64,000 bases of DNA. It comes from Mediterraneibacter catenae (lineage in GTDB: Bacteria; Bacillota; Clostridia; Lachnospirales; Lachnospiraceae). Positions within the stretch are counted from its first letter, which is position 1. Each line of letters starts with the position of its first letter. The notes under the pieces are model-generated. The model was not told where the DNA came from. It made no database searches and saw nothing but the letters and a program-made list of their open reading frames with translations. The stretch is taken from the NCBI RefSeq assembly GCF_008691045.1, contig NZ_VMSO01000003.1, positions 1 through 64,000 on the forward strand, in the 5' to 3' direction. Positions 24,432 to 33,238 of the stretch are shown here, piece after piece. The position numbers and the translations under genes were made by a program.

Positions 24432-25523
24432 CTATTCATACTGGTATGCTGCGGCACAGGCACCCTCGCCGGACACCATGCACGGTCCTACCGGATTGTC
24501 CGGAGAGCATAACTTTTTAAACAGCGGACATTCTGCGGGACGCAGGACGCCGCGTATGACCTGCGCGCAGCGGCAGCCGGGTATCTCTTTTTCACCGGCA
24601 GGAGCAAGGGAGAATTTCTTCACAGCGTCCCAAGGCGCATACTGTTCCCGGATCGCATAACCGCTGTCTTCAATCAGTCCCAGCCCTCTCCAGTCGGATG
24701 GAGCAGGGCAGAATACCTGTTCCATGAGAGCGAGAGCTGCCGGATTGCCGCTTTGTCGTACGAGCCTGGTATACTCGTTCTTTAATTCCGGTATGCCGTG
24801 CGCGAGCATCTCTATCAGCTCCAGGATGGAATAGAGAAGATCGCCGGGCTCAAAACCGCTCACGACTCCCGGGAGCCTGTAATCATCCGGGAGAAAGGAA
24901 AAACCATCCGCACCGATGATGGCAGCCACATGCCCCGGGCACAGGAATCCGTTTACGGCGAAATCATCCGACTCGATGAGAGAACGGATGGCAGGTTCGG
25001 TCCTTTTTAACAGACAAAGCACAGAGAAATTATTCAGTTTCCGGGAGGCTGCCTCCAGGATACACGCGGCAGTTCCGGGCGCTGTAGTTTCGAAGCCGAC
25101 TCCGAGGAAAACTACTTCCGTTTCGGGATGCTCTTCTGCAATCTTAAGAGCGTCCATCGGTGAGTAGACGGATTCAACTTTCCCTCCGCCGGCACGGCGC
25201 GCCAGAAGGCAGTCGCCCTGTGCCGAGCCGGGAACTCTTAAAAGATCACCGTAGCTTGTGATCAGCACGCCCGGTCTCTGGGACAGATCCAGGATCATAT
25301 CGATCATATTTGCGGGGGTGACGCAGACCGGACAACCGGGACCGGAGAGGAGCTGTACATTGTCCGGCAGGATACTTCTGATCCCGCTCCGGGCAATCGC
25401 CATAGTGTGGGTTCCGCAGATCTCCATCAGTCGGACCGGTCCGGTCTGCTCCGTGTATTTCTCTATTTTTTCAAGAAGCAGGGGCACATCCTTCGGATTT
25501 TTAAAATAGCTGTTATAGAGCAT
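24432..25523 (-). CDS. hypD: hydrogenase maturation protein HypD
   Basis: This 363-residue Fe-S scaffold protein assembles Fe(CN)2CO with HypC. Conserved motifs are visible: EICGTHTMAIARSGIR, GPGCPVCVTP near the N-terminus, GFETTAPGTA in the middle, and a C-terminal cysteine set (CRCAQVIRGVLRPAECPLFKK, split by spacing, and the following CSPDNPVGPCMVSGEGAC region) for the [4Fe-4S] cluster. It begins 11 bases before the hypC stop, so the two are coupled, fitting the HypCD complex. Confidence 0.95.
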   Translation of the reverse strand: MLYNSYFKNPKDVPLLLEKIEKYTEQTGPVRLMEICGTHTMAIARSGIRSILPDNVQLLSGPGCPVCVTPANMIDMILDLSQRPGVLITSYGDLLRVPGSAQGDCLLARRAGGGKVESVYSPMDALKIAEEHPETEVVFLGVGFETTAPGTAACILEAASRKLNNFSVLCLLKRTEPAIRSLIESDDFAVNGFLCPGHVAAIIGADGFSFLPDDYRLPGVVSGFEPGDLLYSILELIEMLAHGIPELKNEYTRLVRQSGNPAALALMEQVFCPAPSDWRGLGLIEDSGYAIREQYAPWDAVKKFSLAPAGEKEIPGCRCAQVIRGVLRPAECPLFKKLCSPDNPVGPCMVSGEGACAAAYQYE

Positions 25524-25731
25524 TTTTTATCTCCTCCAGGAGTTCCATGTTCTCGAGCGCTTCCTTTTCTGACATTTTCTCGATGGCAAATCCCGCGTGC
25601 ACCATGACATAATCGCCGGGCTGCGGGTCAGTGATAAAGTCGATGCGGATATCCTGCGTGAGACCGCCGGCTTCACACTGAGCCAGAGAACCGTCTATTT
25701 TATTGATCTTCATAGGCATTGCTAAACACAT
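25513..25731 (-). CDS. hypC: hydrogenase assembly chaperone HypC
   Basis: This 72-residue HypC/HupF protein begins MCLAMPMKI. Cys2 is the essential residue that holds the iron fragment and contacts the large subunit. A GDYVMVHAGFAIEKM segment is typical of the OB-like core. The small size matches the family. It lies 3 bases after hypF and overlaps hypD. There is a single copy, presumably serving the Ech large subunit. Confidence 0.95.
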   Translation of the reverse strand: MCLAMPMKINKIDGSLAQCEAGGLTQDIRIDFITDPQPGDYVMVHAGFAIEKMSEKEALENMELLEEIKNAL

Positions 25732-25734
25732 AAG

Positions 25735-28308
25735 TTATGCTCCTTTTTTTCTTTTATAATGATCCGATGGCTGAACGGCGCTGCCCGCTCCGGATAACTT
25801 CTGTCTGTGCCGGGCTATGGCGAGTTGTCCTAAGGCTACGCCCTCATCGTTTGTCGATACCTGATGATGAGTATACACGGAAAATCCGCTGCTTTCCAGC
25901 AGGGTTGTGACGCCGTGCAGGAGAAAGCGGTTCTGGAAAACTCCTCCGGATAGGACGACAGGGAGCCTGTCGGGATTCAGCGCCATACACTGGTCTGCCG
26001 CCATACAGATGAGCGTCGCCATAAAGCGCAGTGCAAGAATGCCGTTACGCTCCTTTCCGTGCGGGCTGTACAGCTCTGAGGCTATACTGCGGATCACAGG
26101 GCGGGTGTCGAAGATGCGAAGTCTGTCTTCCTCATAAAATGTAACAGGCCAGGCGAGTTCCTGCAGAGACGCGGGTGGCTGACAGCGGGAGTTCTGTTCT
26201 CTCTCTGGAAGTATCCTGCTGTACAGCTCTTTACTGATCAGATCCGGTGTCTCGACCGGGGAGACCGCTTCCACAAGGGCTGCTCCTTCTCCTTCGTAGT
26301 CGATTTCGGAGCGCCCGAGGATCAGGGCGCATACCCCGTCAAACAGGCGGCCGATACTGCTTGCAGCCGGCAGGGACGACGGAGACATATCTATCAGGGC
26401 AGACAGCATCCGGCATTTCTCCTCCGGAAGGGGAACGCGCGAGAGATTGTCAAGCCCTGCATCTTTTGCGAGCGCGAGTGCGATTCTTCCGATTTCGCGG
26501 ACGGCACGGTCGCCGCCGGGCAGAAGCACCTGGCGGATGGAGCCGACCCGTTGAAAAGATTCCAGATCCCCTGTGAGAAATTCACCGCCCCATATGTTCC
26601 CGTCTGTCCCGAGTCCGGTGCCGTCCCAGATGATGCCGAAACAGGGGCCATCCAGACCGTTGTCGGCCATGCAGGACGCCATGTGAGCCCAATGGTGCTG
26701 CACCTGCATGAGGGGGACATGCTCTTGTTCAGAACGGCGCTTCGCCTCGCGGGTGGACAGATAATCCGGATGAAGATCGCATACAAATACGGACGGCATG
26801 AGATGAAACAGTTTTTCATATGTCGCCATTGCGCCTGTATAGTGCTTAAAAGTCTCGGCATTTTTCAGATCCCCTATATAAGGGCTTAGGAACGCATAGG
26901 AGCCGCGTCCGAGTGCAAAGGAGGCTTTCTGCTCGGCACCCAACGCAAAGATGCCGTCCGCGTCAGCCGGGGGACTGCCTGTGCAGGCAGGACCGGTGCC
27001 TGCGTCTGCCGGGATTCCGTCGGGAGGCGTCTGGACAGGTATGTTCAGCCTTATGGGCCGGGGAGCGTAGCCCCGGCTTCTGCGCAGGAAATACGGACGC
27101 CCCTGCCATTCGGCTATTAGAGAATCATCACACCGGTTTGCAATCCTGCGGTTATGCAGCAGGAAACCGTCTGCCACGTCTGCAAGTGCACTCAGCGCGG
27201 CTTCATTATCTGTGAGTACGGGACAGCCCGGTACATTCCCGCTTGTCATGACGAGGATGTCCGGTCCCCCGTAAGTTCCGTCCAGAAGCAGTGTGTGGAG
27301 CGGTGTGTAGGGCAGCATTACTCCGAGCCTCGGACTGAAACTGAGTATATCAAGAGCCCTGGCAGTCTGTGAGTCCGATACTGTTTTCTTCTTTGCAAGC
27401 AGGACGATGGGACGGGCGGGATCAGACAGGAGTCTTTCTTCCACAGGAGTGATCTCGCAGATCCGGCGTACTGCATCGAGAGAACGGCACATGAGAGCAA
27501 GAGGCTTCTCGGCTCTGTGCTTGCGCCGGCGCAGTCTGAGGACGGCATCGGGGTTCAAGGCGTCGCAGGCAAGATGGATGCCGCCAATCCCTTTTACCGC
27601 GAGAATGCCGCCGCCTGCCAGAAGTTCCTGAGACCGGAGAAAAGTATCGTCTCCGGATATGCTGCGGGCGTGTGTACCGGCAGTGGAATCCGTATAAAAG
27701 ACTTCAGGACCGCAGTCGGGACAGCAGTCCGGCTGAGCGTGATATCGCCGGTCGTGGATATCACTGTATTCGTCTGCGCAGTCCTGACACATGAGAAACT
27801 CCTTCATTACAGTACGTTCCCGGTCATAGGGGAGAGATTCTATGATCGTGTATCTGGGTCCGCAGTTCGTGCAGTTGATGAATGGATAACGGTATCTACG
27901 GTCAGACGGATCATAGAGCTCGGCTTCACATTCGGGGCACATTGTGATATCAGGGGATATGAGAGTGGATCCTGTACGGATACGGCTCTCGCGTATTGTA
28001 AAGCGGTCAAACGTCCCGGTGTGCTGCGCTGTATTCGAAGAAGTATCGATGTTTTCCTTCCGGATCGCTTCGATCTGTGCCATAGGAGGCGGTGAAGCCT
28101 TAAGTTCTGTCAGGAAGAGGCTGAGTTCCGCTGTCTCCCCTTCAAGGATGCCCTCGAGTCCTGCGGAAGTGTTGCGCACCCAGCCGCAGATACCATGCTC
28201 TTCGGCAAGGCGGTGGAGAAACGGGCGGAAGCCGACTCCCTGTACGATCCCCTCTATGTGAATATGGATACGCTGACGCAGATGTCCTTTTCTGATGCGG
28301 TCGCTCAT
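25735..28308 (-). CDS. hypF: carbamoyltransferase HypF
   Basis: This 857-residue protein converts carbamoyl phosphate to a carbamoyl adenylate and transfers it to HypE. Domains in order: an acylphosphatase domain (about 10-100, GIVQGVGFRPF), two zinc fingers (CPECE ... CTNCGPRY and CQDCADEY ... CPDCGPEV, about 120-190), a YrdC-like domain (about 210-400, with the KHRAEKPLALM segment) and a Kae1/TobZ-like domain with VVLSGGVFQN near the C-terminus. It overlaps the hypB stop (TCAT at 28305-28308 on the plus strand), so it is translationally coupled. Confidence 0.95.
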   Translation of the reverse strand: MSDRIRKGHLRQRIHIHIEGIVQGVGFRPFLHRLAEEHGICGWVRNTSAGLEGILEGETAELSLFLTELKASPPPMAQIEAIRKENIDTSSNTAQHTGTFDRFTIRESRIRTGSTLISPDITMCPECEAELYDPSDRRYRYPFINCTNCGPRYTIIESLPYDRERTVMKEFLMCQDCADEYSDIHDRRYHAQPDCCPDCGPEVFYTDSTAGTHARSISGDDTFLRSQELLAGGGILAVKGIGGIHLACDALNPDAVLRLRRRKHRAEKPLALMCRSLDAVRRICEITPVEERLLSDPARPIVLLAKKKTVSDSQTARALDILSFSPRLGVMLPYTPLHTLLLDGTYGGPDILVMTSGNVPGCPVLTDNEAALSALADVADGFLLHNRRIANRCDDSLIAEWQGRPYFLRRSRGYAPRPIRLNIPVQTPPDGIPADAGTGPACTGSPPADADGIFALGAEQKASFALGRGSYAFLSPYIGDLKNAETFKHYTGAMATYEKLFHLMPSVFVCDLHPDYLSTREAKRRSEQEHVPLMQVQHHWAHMASCMADNGLDGPCFGIIWDGTGLGTDGNIWGGEFLTGDLESFQRVGSIRQVLLPGGDRAVREIGRIALALAKDAGLDNLSRVPLPEEKCRMLSALIDMSPSSLPAASSIGRLFDGVCALILGRSEIDYEGEGAALVEAVSPVETPDLISKELYSRILPEREQNSRCQPPASLQELAWPVTFYEEDRLRIFDTRPVIRSIASELYSPHGKERNGILALRFMATLICMAADQCMALNPDRLPVVLSGGVFQNRFLLHGVTTLLESSGFSVYTHHQVSTNDEGVALGQLAIARHRQKLSGAGSAVQPSDHYKRKKGA

Positions 28309-28961
28309 GACTGTGCTTTCCTGATATGTTCTGAGATGAAGACGGACAGCTCCTGTATGCCGTCTTTTGTCCGGCTGCTGACCTTAAAGAGCGGGGCGCC
28401 GGGATTGACCGTTTCATAGTTGTCGCTCACCCGTTCTTCATCAAAATCAAAGTAAGGTATCATATCATATTTATTAAGTACAAGACAGTCTGTATCGGTG
28501 AACATGAGCGGGTATTTCTCTACCTTGTCGTCGCCTTCCGGTATGCTCAGGATCGTGATGCGAAGAGATTCGCCGATCCTAAACTCCGCGGGGCATACGA
28601 GGTTTCCGATATTTTCTACAAAGATGACGTCCAGGTCATCCAGAGGAAGTTCGGGCAGTATATGCTGAATGCTCATCGCTTCGATGTGGCATGCGCCGTC
28701 AGTGTTGAGCTGTACAGCGGGAATCCCGAGAGAAGCGATACGCTCCGCATCGACCTGACCTGCGATATCACCCTCGATAACGCCGACGCGAAAGTCTTCT
28801 TTTAAGCTGTCGATCAGAGAGGTGATAAGGCTCGTCTTCCCGGCGCCGGGGCTGCCCATCACATTGATCATACAGATATGATGAGCGGCGAGGGTGCCCT
28901 TTACCTCTTCACTTACATCTTCATTCCAGTCCATTACCTGATGCAGTACTTTGATCTCCAT
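28305..28961 (-). CDS. hypB: hydrogenase nickel incorporation GTPase HypB
   Basis: This 218-residue SIMIBI GTPase drives nickel insertion with HypA. The P-loop is NVMGSPGAGKTSL (about 33-45), with GDIAGQVDAERI and FVENIGNLVCPA downstream. LNKYDMIPY gives the NKxD guanine motif (NKYD). There is no His-rich nickel-storage stretch at the N-terminus and no CxxCGC motif, so it is the short regulatory form. GGAGG lies ahead of the ATG at 28961. Its start lies inside the end of hypA. Confidence 0.95.
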   Translation of the reverse strand: MEIKVLHQVMDWNEDVSEEVKGTLAAHHICMINVMGSPGAGKTSLITSLIDSLKEDFRVGVIEGDIAGQVDAERIASLGIPAVQLNTDGACHIEAMSIQHILPELPLDDLDVIFVENIGNLVCPAEFRIGESLRITILSIPEGDDKVEKYPLMFTDTDCLVLNKYDMIPYFDFDEERVSDNYETVNPGAPLFKVSSRTKDGIQELSVFISEHIRKAQS

Positions 28962-29304
28962 CGATGTCTACCTCCAAGCTTTTAATATAGAATTCTTTTC
29001 CTGACAGGAGTTTCAGCCGCATGCTCCCGCAGTGGGGGCATTTCAGCTGATGCGGGGTGATCTCTCCGTCTTCCTGGCAGTCCAGACAATGCACTTTGAC
29101 GGGAAGTGTTTCCGACTCGATACGGGCACCTTCTGCGATGGTCCCCTCCGACAGCATATCAAGATAAATCTGGATGCAGTCAGGGACAATACCCCGCAGC
29201 TGTCCGATGCACAGCCGTATGACACGGATCCGGACCGCATTCTGAGCCCTGGCTTCCCGGATGCAGTCTTCGAGAAGATGTTCTGTTATGCTCAGTTCGT
29301 GCAT
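28921..29304 (-). CDS. hypA: hydrogenase nickel metallochaperone HypA
   Basis: This 127-residue protein begins MHELSITEHLLE, the conserved nickel-binding start with His2. A zinc domain with CLDC and CPHC pairs follows. The ATG at 29304 is chosen because a GGAGG (29311-29315, plus-strand CCTCC) precedes it; longer readings run into the dispersed repeat. It overlaps hypB by 41 bases. It is the first gene of the minus-strand hyp operon, head-to-head with echA. No obvious regulator-binding site is visible in the shared 372-base gap. Confidence 0.94.
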   Translation of the reverse strand: MHELSITEHLLEDCIREARAQNAVRIRVIRLCIGQLRGIVPDCIQIYLDMLSEGTIAEGARIESETLPVKVHCLDCQEDGEITPHQLKCPHCGSMRLKLLSGKEFYIKSLEVDIDGDQSTASGNGLE

Positions 29305-29323
29305 GGTGTGTCCTCCTGTAACG

Positions 29324-29485
29324 TAACAGTTCAGCCCGCGCCATTCGCAAAGCCGCACTAGCGTGCTGACTGCGGTTACACCGCTTCTTTGCTCATTCAC
29401 TGGCGCTCAGCTCATCTGTGCATCATTCGCCGGATTTTTATGCAGGCATAAATCCGTCTCCTGATGACAGATGGCTGAACTGTTA
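29324..29485. repeat. full-length copy of the dispersed repeat, 162 bp with 13-bp inverted ends
   Basis: It is bounded by TAACAGTTCAGCC (29324-29336) and GGCTGAACTGTTA (29473-29485), perfect inverted ends. Partial copies occur at 366-441, 6336-6368, 14804-14876 and 60780-60819, and an end fragment at 59886-59896. It has no coding capacity worth calling. It occupies half of the gap between hypA and echA. The other half (29486-29652) is AT-rich, without a clear consensus promoter. Confidence 0.8.
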
Positions 29486-29676
29486 TCCTGTAAAATATTC
29501 ACTATTTGGACGGATTGGATATATATGGAATATGGCTATATGAACAATCGTCCATTGCTCATTTTAGCACATTTTTAGCAGAATTAAACATAAAAATCGC
29601 AAACAGCTATTGTAAAATCGGCGAATCGGGATTATAAATAAATAGGTAGAGAGTGAGTGAAAGGAGGATTACGATA

Positions 29677-31566
29677 ATGATACCATTACTGATCGGAATT
29701 CCGGCAGTGCTGGCGGTGCTTTTCCAGTTTATCAGAAATGAGAAAGCAAGAGGGTATGTCGTCTATGCAGGTGCCGGTATTATTATGCTTACCACGGTTA
29801 TTTTTATCGTCCGCTGGATTACCGGCGGGGCACAGATATGGATGTTTTATCCTGAGACAGAATTGATCGATCACCTGATGACGGCGGGGGATATTTTCCT
29901 GATGTGCCTGATCATCTATTTGAGTGTGAAGCATGGGAAAGTGCTGCCGATTATTCTGTCGATCGCACAGACAGCGATCGTATTGTACACGGAATTTACC
30001 GTGGATGTGAAAGAGGGAGCGCACATGATGGTGGACTGGCTGACGATCCTTATGTGCATCATCATCGCATTTATTGGAGGTTTCATTTGTATTTACACCG
30101 TGGGATATATGAAGGGCTATCATGCACATCACAAAGACGTGAAAGACAGACAGCCGTTCTTTTTCTCTATGCTGTTTTTATTCCTCGCAGCAATGTTCGG
30201 CCTGGTGCTCTCGCAGAATCTGATCTGGATCTATTTCTTCTGGGAGATCACAAGTGTGATCTCGTTCCTGATGATCGGATATACAAAAACGGACGAAGCT
30301 GTCAATAACAGTTTCTGCGCTTTGTGGATGAACCTGCTCGGGGGCCTGGGCTTCGCTGTGGCGATCGCCCTGATGGCGAATCTCCACGGAACGCTTCAGC
30401 TTCTTGAAGTAGTTAATATCGGGGCGCTGCTCCCGCTGATGTGCCTGTCACTGGCGGGTCTTACGAAATCCGCGCAGCTTCCGTTTTCCACATGGCTTCT
30501 TGGGGCCATGGTTGCACCTACGCCGTCCAGCGCGCTTCTTCACAGTGCAACGATGGTCAAGGCAGGTGTGTATCTGCTGATCCGTATCTCGCCGGCGCTT
30601 GAAGGGAACCTTGTGGGAATCATCGTCTCCAGTATCGGCGGACTGACATTTATCATGGCAAGTATGATGGCAATCGCGCAGAATGATGCCAAGAAAGTTC
30701 TGGCATTTTCCACCATATCCAATCTGGGACTTATTGTGGCCTGTTCCGGCATCGGGGTGGAGGAGACAGTGTGGGCAGCCATCTTCCTGATGATCTTCCA
30801 CGCGGTGAGCAAGTCCATGCTGTTCCAGTCTGTAGGAGCGACAGAGAATACACTGGGTTCAAGAGATATCGAAAATATGCACGGGCTGATAATAACGGTT
30901 CCTAAGCTTGCTTATATAATGGGTATCGGTATCGCCGGAATGTATCTGGCGCCGTTCGGAATGCTCATCTCCAAGTGGGTGGCGCTCAAATCTTTCGTGG
31001 ATTCAGGCAATGTTGTACTGGTGCTCTTTATCGCTTACGGCAGCGCCACGACTATGTTCTATTGGACGAAATGGCTGGCAAAGCTGCTCTGTTTCCACAT
31101 ACCGAGAGAGACAGTAAAGGATGTGACACACAGGGATGAGTACGTGTCCATGTTCTTCCATGCGGTGACAATGATCCTGCTCTGTCTGCTCCTGCCGCTG
31201 GTAGCGATCGGAGTGGTGAACCCGATCGTGAGGGAACTGTTCGGCAACTCGACAGACGTGCTTTCCATGAGCGTACTTACGACAATGGCTATCATGCTCG
31301 TCTCCATCTTTATCGTGCCGGTTGCGATGTTCTTCATCAGCAGAAGGTCGCACAGGGAGATCGTTCCTATTTACATGAACGGTATCAACGAGGGAGACAA
31401 CCGTTTCTTTATGAACAGTTACGGGAAGAAAGAGCATCTGTACTTAAGCAACTGGTATCTGCGCTTTGAGTTCGGACGCAGGCATCTGAGGATACCGTCG
31501 ATCATCATGGCGGCGGCAGTACTTGTTGTCGGATTCTGTCTCGTTATAGGAGGTGTGTCATGGTAA
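29677..31566 (+). CDS. echA: Ech-type hydrogenase membrane subunit A (NuoL/MrpA-like antiporter family)
   Basis: This 629-residue integral membrane protein has many hydrophobic helices across its length and the proton_antipo_M core (SLAGLTKSAQLPFSTWLLGA, with the conserved Lys in TKSAQ). It forms the proton- or sodium-translocating arm of the hydrogenase. The start at 29677 is preceded by AAAGGAGG; an upstream GTG at 29653 in the same frame would place that site inside the gene. It overlaps echB by 7 bases and heads the six-gene ech operon. Confidence 0.92.
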   Translation: MIPLLIGIPAVLAVLFQFIRNEKARGYVVYAGAGIIMLTTVIFIVRWITGGAQIWMFYPETELIDHLMTAGDIFLMCLIIYLSVKHGKVLPIILSIAQTAIVLYTEFTVDVKEGAHMMVDWLTILMCIIIAFIGGFICIYTVGYMKGYHAHHKDVKDRQPFFFSMLFLFLAAMFGLVLSQNLIWIYFFWEITSVISFLMIGYTKTDEAVNNSFCALWMNLLGGLGFAVAIALMANLHGTLQLLEVVNIGALLPLMCLSLAGLTKSAQLPFSTWLLGAMVAPTPSSALLHSATMVKAGVYLLIRISPALEGNLVGIIVSSIGGLTFIMASMMAIAQNDAKKVLAFSTISNLGLIVACSGIGVEETVWAAIFLMIFHAVSKSMLFQSVGATENTLGSRDIENMHGLIITVPKLAYIMGIGIAGMYLAPFGMLISKWVALKSFVDSGNVVLVLFIAYGSATTMFYWTKWLAKLLCFHIPRETVKDVTHRDEYVSMFFHAVTMILLCLLLPLVAIGVVNPIVRELFGNSTDVLSMSVLTTMAIMLVSIFIVPVAMFFISRRSHREIVPIYMNGINEGDNRFFMNSYGKKEHLYLSNWYLRFEFGRRHLRIPSIIMAAAVLVVGFCLVIGGVSW

Positions 31567-32423
31567 AAGTAGTATTTGTTCTGGCTTATCTGATCCTGGC
31601 ACCGTTCCTCGGAGCGCTCCTGGACGGAGTGGACCGTATTATCAGCGCAAGGATGCAGCGGAGAAAAGGACCGAGCCTCCTTCAGCCGTTTTATGACCTG
31701 GGAAAACTTTTTTCCAAAGAGATGATCGCGGTCAACAATGTACAGTTCCTTCTGAACCTGAGCTATCTTGTGATTCTTATGATCGCAGGCTGTATGCTCT
31801 TCGCGGGAGCCGACCTTCTGATGGTGCTCTTTATCCTAAGTACCGCTGACATGTTTCTTATCATGGCGGCTTCCAGTGACTCTTCGCCCTATGCAAATAT
31901 GGGAGCGAGCAGGGAAATGCTGCAGATGATGGCTTATGAGCCGCTGACGCTGCTGATCGCAGTCGGTTTCTATCTGACGACGGGATCTTTCCAGGTGTCA
32001 GACATCATCCGTGCCGATACGAGCGCGGTTCTGTGGATGCCGGGACTCCTGGTCGGATTCATGTTCACGGCGGCGATCAAATTCAGGAAATCACCCTTTG
32101 ACCTGTCGACAAGCCATCATGCCCATCAGGAGATGGTCAAAGGTCTGACGACAGAGATGTCCGGCACAACGCTTGCCATCATGAATATCGCCGAATATTA
32201 TGAGATGGTGCTGCTGTTCGGCATTTTCAGTCTCTTCTTTATAAACAGTACATGGTGGAGCTGGATCGTGGCGATACTGATCTGTGGCGTGATCTTCTTT
32301 ATGGAAACGCTGTGGGATAATATCAGCGCGCGTGTGAAATGGAAGACCCTTCTCTACAGCTGCTGGGTAGTGACACTGGTAGCCGGCGGAGTGAATATAC
32401 TGATCCTTATGTTGGACAAGTGA
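31560..32423 (+). CDS. echB: Ech-type hydrogenase membrane subunit B (NuoH-like)
   Basis: This 287-residue membrane protein has about eight helices. It shows the NuoH-like cytoplasmic loops LDGVDRIISARMQRRKGPSL and ASREMLQMMAYEP, and FRKSPFDLSTSHHAHQEM. The last is the acidic/His loop near the ferredoxin- and nickel-carrying modules. It links the hydrophilic hydrogenase module to the ion-translocating EchA. It is coupled to echA by an ATG inside the echA end. Confidence 0.93.
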   Translation: MVKVVFVLAYLILAPFLGALLDGVDRIISARMQRRKGPSLLQPFYDLGKLFSKEMIAVNNVQFLLNLSYLVILMIAGCMLFAGADLLMVLFILSTADMFLIMAASSDSSPYANMGASREMLQMMAYEPLTLLIAVGFYLTTGSFQVSDIIRADTSAVLWMPGLLVGFMFTAAIKFRKSPFDLSTSHHAHQEMVKGLTTEMSGTTLAIMNIAEYYEMVLLFGIFSLFFINSTWWSWIVAILICGVIFFMETLWDNISARVKWKTLLYSCWVVTLVAGGVNILILMLDK

Positions 32424-32441
32424 GCAGGAGGCAGATGAATT

Positions 32442-32879
32442 ATGAATAAAGTATCAAAATCACCGTGGCTGCTCCACTATGATGCCAGCAGCTGCAACGG
32501 ATGTGACATCGAAGTTCTCGACTGTCTTACACCGAAATACGACATCGAGCGTTTCGGTATCATCAATACAGGAGACCCGTTCCAGGCGGACATCCTGCTG
32601 ATCACAGGCGGTGTGAACAGCCAGACCGAGAGTGTAGTAAAACAGATCTACAGCCAGATGCCGGAACCGAAGGTCGTGGTGGCTGTCGGGATCTGTGCCT
32701 GCACGGGCGGTGTGTTTAAAGAATGTTACAATATCAAGGGCGGGATCGACACCGTGATCCCGGTTGATGTATATGTTCCGGGCTGTGCTGCACGTCCGGA
32801 GTCCATTATCGACGGAGTCGTCAAGGCTCTGGATATACTCGACGCAAAACAGGCAGCTATGGCTAAGGACGGGAGGTGA
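32442..32879 (+). CDS. echC: Ech-type hydrogenase small subunit (NuoB-like)
   Basis: This 145-residue protein carries the proximal [4Fe-4S] cluster next to the NiFe site. Ligand cysteines lie in SSCNGCDIEVLDC, GICACTGG and VPGCAARPE. GAGCAGGAGGC precedes the ATG. It overlaps echD by 4 bases. The short NuoB-like form without an N-terminal Tat signal shows that the active site faces the cytoplasm. Confidence 0.94.
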   Translation: MNKVSKSPWLLHYDASSCNGCDIEVLDCLTPKYDIERFGIINTGDPFQADILLITGGVNSQTESVVKQIYSQMPEPKVVVAVGICACTGGVFKECYNIKGGIDTVIPVDVYVPGCAARPESIIDGVVKALDILDAKQAAMAKDGR

Positions 32880-33232
32880 CAGAGATGGAATACAAGAATG
32901 AGATCAGAAAGATCACTGCAGCAGAATTCTTCCCGGCTGTTGTGCATATGAAGACAGAGAACTGGCGGCTGGTCCAGATCTGTGCATCCTGCATTGAGGG
33001 CGGATATGAGATGAGTTATTCCTTCTGCCTGAGATATGATATGGTGACGCTGCGTCTGGAAGTGGCGGAGGATGAAGAGGTTGCGAGTATCACGCAGATT
33101 TATCCCTGCGCATTTCTGCAGGAAAACGAAGCGGAGCAATTGTTTGGTGTGAAGATCAAGACGATCAAGCCGGACTATAAGGATAAACTATACCGGATCG
33201 ATGTAGAGACACCGTTTAAGAAGAAGGAGTAG
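32876..33232 (+). CDS. echD: Ech-type hydrogenase subunit D (NuoC-like)
   Basis: This 118-residue protein corresponds to the 30-kDa NuoC-like subunit, a structural piece without cofactors. It has FSFCLRYD-like strands (SYSFCLRYDMVTLRLEV) and the family end IYPCAFLQENEAEQLFGVKI. The ATG overlaps the echC stop (ATGACAG region at 32876). Six bases separate it from echE, consistent with the NuoC and NuoD partnership. Confidence 0.9.
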   Translation: MTEMEYKNEIRKITAAEFFPAVVHMKTENWRLVQICASCIEGGYEMSYSFCLRYDMVTLRLEVAEDEEVASITQIYPCAFLQENEAEQLFGVKIKTIKPDYKDKLYRIDVETPFKKKE

Positions 33233-33238
33233 AGAAAA

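Noticed and set aside
29653-29676. Earlier GTG start for echA
   Set aside because: The AGGAGG that serves the ATG at 29677 would fall within the coding sequence, and the extra residues are not hydrophobic.
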